A stretch of 12,996 bases of DNA from a candidate division WOR-1 bacterium RIFOXYB2_FULL_48_7 (lineage in GTDB: Bacteria; Margulisbacteria; WOR-1; O2-12-FULL-45-9; XYB2-FULL-48-7), in the NCBI GenBank assembly GCA_001771615.1, contig MEUF01000015.1, forward strand, positions 15,606-28,601. The letters are read 5' to 3'. Under the pieces are notes generated by a model that was given only the letters and a program-made list of their open reading frames with translations, was not told where the DNA came from and did not search any database. This document shows, one piece after another, positions 1-5,623 of this stretch (positions are counted from its first letter, which is position 1; each line of letters begins with the position of its first letter). The translations under genes and the position numbers were made by a program.

Positions 1-1
1 A

Positions 2-265
2 AACAATTTGGCCGGTAAACTATATTTATACCAACAACTTGAAAAATTGGGCTTGTCTTTCAAGAAGACCGGGGCCAATTTTATTTTTGTTGAGCTGAAA
101 AGATCGGCAGATGATGTTTTCCTGAAGCTACTAAAGACCGGGGTGATCATTCGCCCGTTAACTTCCTTTGGTTTCCCCGAAGCCATTAGGGTATCTATTG
201 GCCGGCCCGAACAGAATGAGCGGCTGATTAACGAATTAGCTAATTTGTTCTCACGTTCGGCTTAA
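2..265 (+). CDS. hisC: Histidinol-phosphate aminotransferase, C-terminal part (5' end outside window)
   Basis: The open frame enters from the left edge, so only the last 87 or so residues are visible; an internal TTG at position 8 is not the real start. The visible part is the small C-terminal domain of a fold-type I PLP aminotransferase. It has the GANFIFVEL strand, then KTGVIIRPL and FGFPEAIRVSIGRPEQNERL, which match the typical HisC ending in which the Arg of the '(I/L)RV(S/T)IG' motif binds the substrate carboxylate or phosphate. HisC converts imidazole-acetol phosphate and glutamate to histidinol phosphate in histidine synthesis. Closely related aminotransferases share this ending, so the exact substrate is inferred. 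The last 26 bases overlap the 3' end of the convergent membrane-protein gene. A degraded copy of this same 3' region lies near 1387-1464. Confidence 0.8.
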   Translation, partial: NNLAGKLYLYQQLEKLGLSFKKTGANFIFVELKRSADDVFLKLLKTGVIIRPLTSFGFPEAIRVSIGRPEQNERLINELANLFSRSA

Positions 266-1283
266 TATTTAACAGTTTATTTTGGTCGTAAAGCGTTTCC
301 GCCAAACAGACAAAATAAAGAAGTCTTTCAACCAACCCACCCCCATAGAGCGCTATCGTTGCAAAATCAATTCTAAGCAGGTAGAAGGCTGCATACAGAC
401 AAAGTATTCCTTGGACAAATATAGTCAGCCCGACAACCCCAAAAGATAGTATTTTTACTTTTGGCTGCCTGTTTACCTCCCTGATTAATTCGTTTGTAAT
501 GTAAAAAGTATAAGCAATAATTGTCCCCACTAATATCGGGCCACTATATATGTGAATCGCTTGCCACAGGTTGCCCTGCCGGCTGTAATAGAAAAGCGTT
601 GCCCCAATAGTGACAGCGTATGGCATAAGGTGGCCCAAGGCCTTAACATTACTCTTGGGTAATCGATGAAAAGTCGGAATGATTGCTGCTGTGTAAAAGA
701 TGGCCCCCTCCATAAGCAGGGCAACTGGGCCAAAGATCAACCCTCTTGGCAGCCCATCAAGAATCGCCTTCTCAACACCAAAAGCGGCACTCAACATGAC
801 AACAACAAAGACTCCAAAGAATATAACTGTATAGATTATGCGGATTAAGACGTTAAGCGCGTCAAGTTTTTTTCTTTGCCCCGCCCGATTGATCAGACTA
901 TAGCCAGGGATGTGCAAGCTTGGCGGAACAGGCTTATTTAGCAATAAAGAATATATTAATGATGTAATCATGTGCTGGTCTTCCTTTTCTTCTTTGTTTG
1001 TGTACTGCGCAGAATCCCTGGAAGCCCAGGCTTCAACAATTTTATGGCCTCCGTGTGTCGGCGCAAATTTTACCTTAAATATACAAGCCCCGGTAAATGC
1101 CCGGCAAAAATTTAGCCAGTTATCGTCATAATAAATATACCAATTCTGATCCATTTCGCTTGGTGCAACTCCTTGTGTAACCTGCTGGAATTCAGCAAGA
1201 GAAAGGGAGAGGTTAAGGGGAATTTGGGCTTTTTGGCTGGGTAATTCCTGGCACCAGGCAGCTTTTTTTGTTGGTTGCAACAT
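240..1283 (-). CDS. Membrane protein of unknown function: soluble N-terminal domain plus about six TM helices
   Basis: I do not recognise a named family. Taking the ATG at 1283 gives 347 residues; a TTG at 1289 is possible, and an in-frame TGA lies at 1310-1308. Residues 1-125 look soluble and contain WYIYYDDNWLNFCRAFTGACIF (about 48-69). This resembles a 'W.(I/L)Y.(E/D)..WL...RSWTG..I' pattern that I recall from small hypothetical bacterial proteins, here with RAFTG in place of RSWTG. After a basic stretch (AGQRKKLDA, 134-142) come hydrophobic segments near 145-167, 181-203, 217-234, 245-263, 278-303 and 308-331, so it probably sits in the inner membrane with the N-terminal domain cytoplasmic. 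No Shine-Dalgarno sequence precedes the ATG; a TAAGAT hexamer lies 8 nt upstream. The 3' end overlaps hisC by 26 bp in convergent orientation. Function is unknown. Confidence 0.75.
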   Translation of the reverse strand: MLQPTKKAAWCQELPSQKAQIPLNLSLSLAEFQQVTQGVAPSEMDQNWYIYYDDNWLNFCRAFTGACIFKVKFAPTHGGHKIVEAWASRDSAQYTNKEEKEDQHMITSLIYSLLLNKPVPPSLHIPGYSLINRAGQRKKLDALNVLIRIIYTVIFFGVFVVVMLSAAFGVEKAILDGLPRGLIFGPVALLMEGAIFYTAAIIPTFHRLPKSNVKALGHLMPYAVTIGATLFYYSRQGNLWQAIHIYSGPILVGTIIAYTFYITNELIREVNRQPKVKILSFGVVGLTIFVQGILCLYAAFYLLRIDFATIALYGGGLVERLLYFVCLAETLYDQNKLLNIKPNVRTN

Positions 1284-1291
1284 TAGCAATA

Positions 1292-1297
1292 ATCTTA
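1292..1297 (-). promoter_or_regulatory. Possible -10 element (TAAGAT), 8 nt before the ATG of the membrane protein
   Basis: Read on the minus strand, TAAGAT fits the TANNNT pattern and is followed by 8 nt and then ATG. No Shine-Dalgarno sequence or convincing -35 box is visible. It is the weakest of four similarly placed hexamers in the window. Confidence 0.25.
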
Positions 1298-1322
1298 CTA
1301 GATAAAGTCATTAATAGAAAGG

Positions 1323-1401
1323 CAGGCCTCATGAGGGATAAGTCCTGGTTTCTCCCGGGACCCAAAGGCCTTTGAAAATCAAGCAATCTAAGGTCGGCAT
1401 T
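1323..1401 (-). pseudogene. Remnant of a MraZ-like gene (paralogue of 2786-3244)
   Basis: Read on the minus strand, this stretch gives NADLRLL, then in another frame GLWVPGETRTYPS followed by a TGA and GLP. The intact gene at 2786-3244 encodes NTDLRLI, then GFWVPGEIRIYPS and CHLP in the same order. At DNA level about 39 of 47 bases match between the 1334-1380 region and 3058-3104. The remnant lacks about 45 nt between the two blocks, has a frame change and a stop, and carries a 7-bp insertion (CCTCATG). It cannot make a working protein and is best read as a decayed fragment of a duplicated gene. Confidence 0.7.
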
Positions 1402-1464
1402 GTCATCCGCCCGCTAACAACGCTTGGCTTCTCCGGAGCCCTTAAGGCTGTCCTGGCAAACTAG
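1387..1464 (+). pseudogene. Remnant of the 3' end of a hisC-like gene
   Basis: The plus-strand frame reads SKVGIVIRPLTTLGFSGAL, then KAVLAN and a TAG. The intact hisC end in this window reads LKTGVIIRPLTSFGFPEAI and then RVSIG. The agreement over about 20 residues, including IRPLT and the LGF/FGF turn, is far better than chance, but the fragment has no start, no upstream domain and diverges after the Ala-Leu. Its TAG (1462-1464) overlaps the stop codon of the lipoprotein gene on the other strand. It joins the MraZ-like remnant at a shared CTAAGGTCGG-like sequence near 1388-1397. Confidence 0.65.
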
Positions 1465-2723
1465 TTGCCGGTAAACTTCATGACGGTCAATTTCCCCTGA
1501 GATTGGCCATCTTGAAACGCCACGTAGGGGGTGCCGTTGGGATCAACCGTCAAAGCCGGAAGGTCTGCCTCCTGGCCGCTAAAGGCCGCTGTCCCCAAAA
1601 CATACCATCCAGCCGAGCTATGATCATATAATAACGTTGTGATGCCGCTTTGGTTGGCCATATCTTTATATGAAAGATACAAGTCCTGGCCAAAGCATTT
1701 GAGCCTGGTTAAGTCTGCCTCTCCATCTGATATCCCCTCTGCGCCAACCGCCTCCCAACTTGTGGTTGTGCTGTTATATTTCATTACTACCGCCTTATAA
1801 GGCGAAACCGCATTGCGTTTGAAGGCGACGAAGATATTATTTGAACTGTTGATGGCCAAGCTGGTATAAACCACGCTGTCAGATTCAACTCCAAAACCGG
1901 CCCCACCCAGCGTTGCCCAACTGCCGCCCGGTGAGTATTTAACCGTCGCGCGGCTGTTGTTGTTTGCGTCACGAAAAGCAACATAAGGGGTCGTCCCCAA
2001 CATGGCCAAACTAAGCCAATGGTTACTGCCGAGGCTGACAAGGCTACTATTGACCCAGTCCCAGGTTGCCCCATTTAAATAAAATACTTTCATCAGTCCA
2101 AAATCATTGGTTGCGACATAAGGTGTTTCCCCGGTAATTTGCAGGCTGCAATAACCAGCGCTTCCTGAAACTGGCAAGCTCCCAACGTCAACCCAGGCGC
2201 CGCCGCTATATTTTCTGACCAGCAAATCGGCTCCCGGGCTGGTAATAAAGGCGGCATAAGGGATCCCATTGTTAACAATCAGCGAGGGCACATCGTTCTC
2301 AGAAATTGATACCGCTTCACTGGTTACCGGACCGCTGCCGACTTCGACCCAATCAGCGCCATCAAATCTCATCACATAAAGCTTGTCCCCCTTCCCTCGA
2401 TCAACACAGGCGACATAAATGCTGCCATTGGACTCGTCACAGGCGATCGCCACCCCTTCTGCCGACCCAGTCGAAAACCCCCGTGTGCCAACAGCGCTCC
2501 ATGTCCCAGAGCCGGGGTTGGTTGAAGTTGTTGAAGTCGTGCTTGTTGTAGTAGTTGTCGTTGCTTCTTGGATAGTTGTGGTGGTCGCTCCTTGGGCAGT
2601 AGTCGTGGTTGCCCCTTGGACAGTTGTGGTTGTTGTTGTCTCTCCGCCGCCTGAAGAGCCGCAACCAGCAAAATATAGGCCCGCAAATACAGCCAGACAA
2701 ATAATCACAAAATATTTTTTCAT
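1461..2723 (-). CDS. Lipoprotein with Thr-rich linker and seven propeller-like repeats
   Basis: The ATG at 2723 is chosen because AAGGAGAGG (2736-2728) lies just upstream; the frame runs further back to a TTG at 2789 without support. The product is 420 residues. Residues 1-21 (MKKYFVIICLAVFAGLYFAGC) form a lipoprotein signal peptide with lipobox FAGC and lipidated Cys21, so the protein is anchored in a membrane and faces the periplasm or outside. Residues 22-74 are a Gly/Ser and Thr-rich spacer with three QGATTTT-type units. From Trp75 to the end there are seven repeats of about 44-55 residues. Each starts with W..(V/L)G, has a central PYVAF-like strand and ends with a (T)VMKY/F strand. Seven such units suggest a seven-bladed beta-propeller. 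Such domains bind ligands or partners; no catalytic motif is visible. It probably has its own promoter inside the end of the preceding gene. Confidence 0.82.
   Translation of the reverse strand: MKKYFVIICLAVFAGLYFAGCGSSGGGETTTTTTVQGATTTTAQGATTTTIQEATTTTTTSTTSTTSTNPGSGTWSAVGTRGFSTGSAEGVAIACDESNGSIYVACVDRGKGDKLYVMRFDGADWVEVGSGPVTSEAVSISENDVPSLIVNNGIPYAAFITSPGADLLVRKYSGGAWVDVGSLPVSGSAGYCSLQITGETPYVATNDFGLMKVFYLNGATWDWVNSSLVSLGSNHWLSLAMLGTTPYVAFRDANNNSRATVKYSPGGSWATLGGAGFGVESDSVVYTSLAINSSNNIFVAFKRNAVSPYKAVVMKYNSTTTSWEAVGAEGISDGEADLTRLKCFGQDLYLSYKDMANQSGITTLLYDHSSAGWYVLGTAAFSGQEADLPALTVDPNGTPYVAFQDGQSQGKLTVMKFTGN
2550..2621 (-). repeat. Three 24-bp imperfect tandem repeats in the lipoprotein linker
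   Basis: Three consecutive eight-codon units encode VQGATTTT, AQGATTTT and IQEATTTT (residues 35-58 of the lipoprotein). On the plus strand they appear as repeated GTGGTNGCNCCTTGG-type blocks. A 24-bp unit keeps the frame, so copy number could vary by slippage and change the spacer length between membrane anchor and propeller. Confidence 0.75.
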
Positions 2724-2761
2724 AGTCCCTCTCCTTGTATTTAACAGTGTGAGGCGAATTA

Positions 2762-2789
2762 ATTGTAGTTGATTGCCTAGAATAATCAA
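2762..2789 (-). promoter_or_regulatory. Candidate sigma70-type promoter for the lipoprotein gene
   Basis: On the minus strand, TTGATT (2789-2784) and TACAAT (2767-2762) are 16 nt apart, matching 4/6 and 5/6 of the -35 and -10 consensus. A start about 7 nt after the -10 would give a leader of roughly 30 nt that includes the AAGGAGAGG ribosome site. It overlaps the last bases of the MraZ-like gene. This is a prediction from sequence only. Confidence 0.4.
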
Positions 2790-3244
2790 GGGTTGGGCTG
2801 ATTTATTTGGCTGCCAATATTTGTTTCAATCTTAACCACCAACATTCTCCCCTGGCGAATGAGCTCGTATTCGTTGCCGGGCTTGAGCCCCCAGGTAGCT
2901 TTGATTATTTCTGGTATGGCTATCCTGCCCAGGCGATCAATTTTTCCGTGAAAAGCAAACCCATATAACCAGCGACGCATATTTAGCTGCCCTTCGGGAG
3001 TTGGTTGGTCGGCGACAAATCCCTCTATCCGCCTGGAAATATCTGGTAAGTGGCAGGAGGGATAAATCCTGATTTCTCCCGGCACCCAAAAGCCAATAAA
3101 AATATCCCTGGAGCGATAGAGCGGGAAAAGATCTCTAAATCCTTTAAGGACAATCAGCCTAAGGTCGGTATTTAGTTTTGCTTTTGCCCTGTCGAGGCGG
3201 AACGGCTCACGAGGTTTGAGCAGATTAAATCGGATGCTTGTCAT
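2786..3244 (-). CDS. Divergent MraZ/AbrB-type protein, putative transcription regulator
   Basis: The product has 152 residues, close to the usual MraZ length of about 140-150. The C-terminal half is the clearest: HGKIDRLGRIAIPEIIKATWGL (99-120) is a SpoVT/AbrB-type swapped-hairpin motif with the D..GR..IP core (103-111), followed by a strand ending in MLVVKIE. The middle part, GEIRIYPS and a following helix, sits where MraZ has its 'lyp..eW' segment. The first AbrB half (about 15-45) is weak and lacks a clean D.KGR..LP. MraZ proteins bind DNA repeats upstream of the dcw cell-division cluster, but no division genes are here, so this is a MraZ relative rather than mraZ itself. It begins 2 bp after the stop of the kinase-like gene, without a visible ribosome site, so translation is probably coupled. 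A broken paralogue lies at 1323-1401. Confidence 0.65.
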   Translation of the reverse strand: MTSIRFNLLKPREPFRLDRAKAKLNTDLRLIVLKGFRDLFPLYRSRDIFIGFWVPGEIRIYPSCHLPDISRRIEGFVADQPTPEGQLNMRRWLYGFAFHGKIDRLGRIAIPEIIKATWGLKPGNEYELIRQGRMLVVKIETNIGSQINQPNP

Positions 3245-3246
3245 AT

Positions 3247-4503
3247 CTAAGCCACGGCCCCATATTCATTGTCTAAAGCATCAAGAATATTGATTGTTTG
3301 TTCTATTGATAGCCAATAATAGCCGCTCCGGTGCATTTTTGTTGTTAGCTCCTGAAATTCGTTGGAAATTATGGCTTGCTGGGTTGCGTCTGACTGCCCA
3401 TAATACCCACAAAATACTCCGGAAAGAAATTGGGCAAAAGCCAGGGGGCTCTCTTTGAAGCTAAAAACATTCAAGGCCGCGGATGTTTCAAATATTTCTC
3501 CGTTTCGACCACCAAGAAACCTCTGCAGATCGCACAATCTGGCGTAATAGGCTGTCGTCCTGCCTCTTAGCTTGGCCAGGGTAGCTGGATGACCCCGTCC
3601 ACCTTGGAACACTGGGACACTCGCTTGTTGTCCAAGCAGGTCGCCGACCATGGCAAAAGTTTTCATCCCTTCCAAATCAATTATATTGCCATGTATCTCG
3701 ACATTCCCCTTATGCAATGACGAGTAATAGGGTTCCCTGGGCAGGCTTCCCGCCCGAAATGGTGAAGCCATGGTCCTGCCAGCCTGATGCAGTCGCCTGG
3801 CTTGCTCCCCAAAACGTTGCGCCCCTCTCCATAAAAATTGTTCGAGTGACAGCCCTTCTAGCTGCGCCAAAAGCTCATAACTCGATACGTGTTTATCTGC
3901 TCTTATCCAGGGAAGATATAGCTCTCCAGCGACCGCCCCCCGAACTAATTGGGCATGCCCCTGTAAATCCCCAAATAACGACCCAAGCGGGGTGACACAA
4001 CATTTCAAGCCGTTTATAATCGTCAATCCTTCATACTCAATGGCTGCCCGTTCCTCGGCCATCAGCCCCTCAACCTGGTTGGAATTCTCATTAATTCTGC
4101 CAAAATCAACAACTGTTGGAGTCAGCCCCTTATACTCAATGCCCCGCCCATCTGCTGTTACCCAAAATCGCGCCCTGTTGCTGCGACTTTCTAGCGTAAT
4201 CGCCGGGAAATAATCCTGGCGAAGTGCCGGCGGCAAAGCGGCAAAACGCGCGTCACTATTGACCATAACCCGTAAGTCTGAACGCAGCCAAGACAAGGCT
4301 GGTTGCAATAAATGAAAGCCATTTTTTACAAATAGACTAGGGCATGCCCCATCAATCACTTGGCCTATTTGCCTATCTGTAGCTTTTGGAAAATATGCCT
4401 CTAGCGCCAGCCGGTGAACATAGGCCGGGCCTCGGCCCATAATATACCTCAAAGCGGCCGGGCAGGCGTTGGCGCCCCCCAAGATATGTGTAGTAATTGG
4501 CAT
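3247..4503 (-). CDS. Uncharacterised protein with a kinase-fold-like C-terminal half
   Basis: This 418-residue protein is unrecognised overall. An in-frame TAA directly precedes the ATG at 4503. Residues 1-105 show nothing I can place. From about 110 on, the order of elements recalls the aminoglycoside-phosphotransferase/SelO kinase fold. There is GIEYKGLTPT (121-130, possible beta-3 Lys125), ERAAIEYEG (151-159, possible alpha-C Glu), a hinge-like LYLPW (195-199), FGEQARRLHQAG (231-242) and YSSLHKGNVEI (260-270) before IIDLEG (274-279). The last two align with the HGDLHPGNILV and (I/V)DFEG motifs of phosphotransferases. The usual catalytic HxD is replaced by YSS, while the Asn (267) and the metal-binding Asp (276) positions are kept, so it may be a pseudokinase or have altered chemistry. 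No signal peptide or membrane segment is visible. It forms an operon with the MraZ-like gene. The kinase-fold reading is an inference. Confidence 0.6.
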   Translation of the reverse strand: MPITTHILGGANACPAALRYIMGRGPAYVHRLALEAYFPKATDRQIGQVIDGACPSLFVKNGFHLLQPALSWLRSDLRVMVNSDARFAALPPALRQDYFPAITLESRSNRARFWVTADGRGIEYKGLTPTVVDFGRINENSNQVEGLMAEERAAIEYEGLTIINGLKCCVTPLGSLFGDLQGHAQLVRGAVAGELYLPWIRADKHVSSYELLAQLEGLSLEQFLWRGAQRFGEQARRLHQAGRTMASPFRAGSLPREPYYSSLHKGNVEIHGNIIDLEGMKTFAMVGDLLGQQASVPVFQGGRGHPATLAKLRGRTTAYYARLCDLQRFLGGRNGEIFETSAALNVFSFKESPLAFAQFLSGVFCGYYGQSDATQQAIISNEFQELTTKMHRSGYYWLSIEQTINILDALDNEYGAVA

Positions 4504-4510
4504 TTATCCA

Positions 4511-4516
4511 ACTATA
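4511..4516 (-). promoter_or_regulatory. Candidate -10 element (TATAGT), 7 nt before the ATG
   Basis: TATAGT on the minus strand matches 5/6 of TATAAT and lies exactly 7 nt before the ATG of the kinase-like gene. A transcript starting at the usual distance would begin at or next to the ATG. No Shine-Dalgarno sequence is present and no clear -35 box is seen. Confidence 0.4.
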
Positions 4517-4533
4517 TATCGTCAAAAACAAGG

Positions 4534-4555
4534 GGAGATTTCAGTTCTCATCTCC
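4534..4555. promoter_or_regulatory. Inverted repeat between divergent genes, possible operator
   Basis: GGAGAT (4534-4539) and ATCTCC (4550-4555) are a perfect 6-bp inverted repeat around a 10-bp centre, in the 92-bp region between the kinase-like gene and the divergent 330-residue gene. A dimeric regulator could bind here, and the MraZ-like product of the operon is an obvious candidate. It could also be chance, because the arms are short. No T-run follows, so it is not a typical terminator. Confidence 0.3.
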
Positions 4556-4582
4556 TTGATAAACACCGAAATTCCAGTCAAA

Positions 4583-4588
4583 TAATAT
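4583..4588 (+). promoter_or_regulatory. Candidate -10 element (TAATAT), 7 nt before the ATG
   Basis: TAATAT is followed by 7 nt and then the ATG at 4596, with no Shine-Dalgarno sequence between. A TTGATA at 4556-4561 is 21 nt upstream, too far for a normal -35 spacing. The arrangement fits a leaderless transcript. Confidence 0.35.
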
Positions 4589-4595
4589 CGATAAT

Positions 4596-5588
4596 ATGGT
4601 AGCTATGGTAGAAGCTTGTCGTCTCTCGCCGGCCGCCCAAAAGATCCTCCAGCTAAAAGGGGGCTGGCGGCTAATGAAGACCACCACTAAGCACCTGGAT
4701 ATCCCTTTGGAGGAAAGATTGGCTGGATTACGTGGCTGCCAAATTCCCTCACTAAATGATCCGGCGACGTTTGCGGATAGGTTGTTTTTATTAGAGGAAC
4801 GCCTTGGCACTTGTCACGCCCTCTTGGTTGGTCTGCTGGTCGCCTGCGGGCACGCCCAACCAGAGGAATTGTGTGCCGGCTTTACCCTTTTTGAGCAAGC
4901 CCTATCAAACGTAAAAGCGGCGCTTGACATGGAAACATATACAAAATTACATCCTTGGACAATCTCGGGTTATGTGACCAAACGAGTCGGGTTTGATTCA
5001 GCCAATTCCACGGGCGTCAATCTTGACAGCCGTCCGGCCAATAGCACCTGGGTTATGCTGCATCAACTGGCCGAGCAACAATCCTTAACCCCCATTCCCC
5101 ATATTATTTCCGACTGTACAACCCAGGCCCCTCTCGTGGCATTATTTACCCTCGGCCTTGGGCTGCCAACAGCTGAAGCTCGCGTCTATCCCAGCGTTCA
5201 TCCCTTAGCAGTATTTGATTTTCCCAAGCAGGCTTATATGTTTCATTGGAACGGCCTGTACCCTGATACACGTTATTTCCCGCCCAAAACAACTGAGCCG
5301 GGTTTTGCCCATCCACTCTCTTTTGTCGCCACCCACCTGGCCTGGCAAACCAACCGTTGTGTTGTCCGTCATCAAGGGGCTCTTTCGTCAGAAGAAATTG
5401 CATTAGTTAGGCTTAAGCTGGCTTGCGCGGAGGGCCTTAACCCTTTTAACGAAATAATCCCTGAAACATATCGCTGGCTGGCCAGATTAGCCGGCGACGT
5501 GGAGTTGGAAAATCTGGAAGACGCTCGCCTAAAGGCCTTAGAAGAGCTGGGTTATAATGGTTTTACTTGCGCGGTACTGCCAGGCTGA
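4596..5588 (+). CDS. Unrecognised 330-residue protein, divergent from the kinase-like gene
   Basis: I do not recognise this protein. With the ATG at 4596 it has 330 residues; ATGs at 4605 and 4674 (MKTTTKHLDIPLEERL) are possible later starts, and none has a convincing ribosome site. It appears soluble and cytoplasmic. It has scattered Cys and His residues, for example TCHALLVGLLVACGH (72-86), HIISDCTTQAP (169-179) and NRCVVRH (253-259), but no CxxC pair. The middle (about 145-260) is rich in aromatic residues and Pro. The C-terminal 60 residues are mainly charged helix: SEEIALVRLKLACAEG, then ETYRWLARLAGDVELENLED. Its codon usage looks like its neighbours. It ends 35 bp before gcvT but shares no obvious function with the glycine cleavage genes. 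The head-to-head layout suggests a link with the kinase-like/MraZ-like operon, by position only. Confidence 0.7.
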   Translation: MVAMVEACRLSPAAQKILQLKGGWRLMKTTTKHLDIPLEERLAGLRGCQIPSLNDPATFADRLFLLEERLGTCHALLVGLLVACGHAQPEELCAGFTLFEQALSNVKAALDMETYTKLHPWTISGYVTKRVGFDSANSTGVNLDSRPANSTWVMLHQLAEQQSLTPIPHIISDCTTQAPLVALFTLGLGLPTAEARVYPSVHPLAVFDFPKQAYMFHWNGLYPDTRYFPPKTTEPGFAHPLSFVATHLAWQTNRCVVRHQGALSSEEIALVRLKLACAEGLNPFNEIIPETYRWLARLAGDVELENLEDARLKALEELGYNGFTCAVLPG

Positions 5589-5611
5589 TTTTTTAGTTTT
5601 CCGAAATATGA

Positions 5612-5617
5612 TAAAAT
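5612..5617 (+). promoter_or_regulatory. Candidate -10 element (TAAAAT), 6 nt before gcvT ATG
   Basis: TATGATAAAAT sits just upstream of gcvT, with TAAAAT ending 6 nt before the ATG. No Shine-Dalgarno sequence is present in the 35-bp gap after the preceding gene. This suggests a start at or very close to the ATG. The gap is too short to hold a glycine riboswitch. Confidence 0.35.
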
Positions 5618-5623
5618 CAGTCC

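Noticed and set aside
2419..2772. Plus-strand frame of 117 codons rich in Val
   Set aside because: It is the antisense of the Thr-rich lipoprotein linker; Val runs arise from reversed Thr codons and there is no ribosome site.
2724..2785. Terminator between the MraZ-like and lipoprotein genes
   Set aside because: No hairpin followed by a T-run is present; the region is better explained as a promoter and leader.
2787..2789. TTG at 2789 as the lipoprotein start
   Set aside because: It would bury the signal peptide behind 22 residues; the ATG at 2723 has a strong ribosome site and begins a perfect lipoprotein signal.
2786..3244. Calling this gene mraZ itself
   Set aside because: The first AbrB half is degenerate and no rsmH, ftsL or other division genes follow, so only a family-level call is justified.
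4523..4552. Eight-codon minus-strand leader peptide (ATG at 4552) after AAGGAG
   Set aside because: The AAGGAG abuts the ATG with no spacing, so it would not work as a ribosome site, and the peptide shows no attenuation pattern.
4541..4810. Minus-strand frame of 89 codons
   Set aside because: It is antisense to the start of the 330-residue gene, with no ribosome site or recognisable motif.
5589..5623. Possible glycine riboswitch before gcvT
   Set aside because: Only 35 bp separate gcvT from the preceding gene, far too short for the aptamer, and no matching core is visible.
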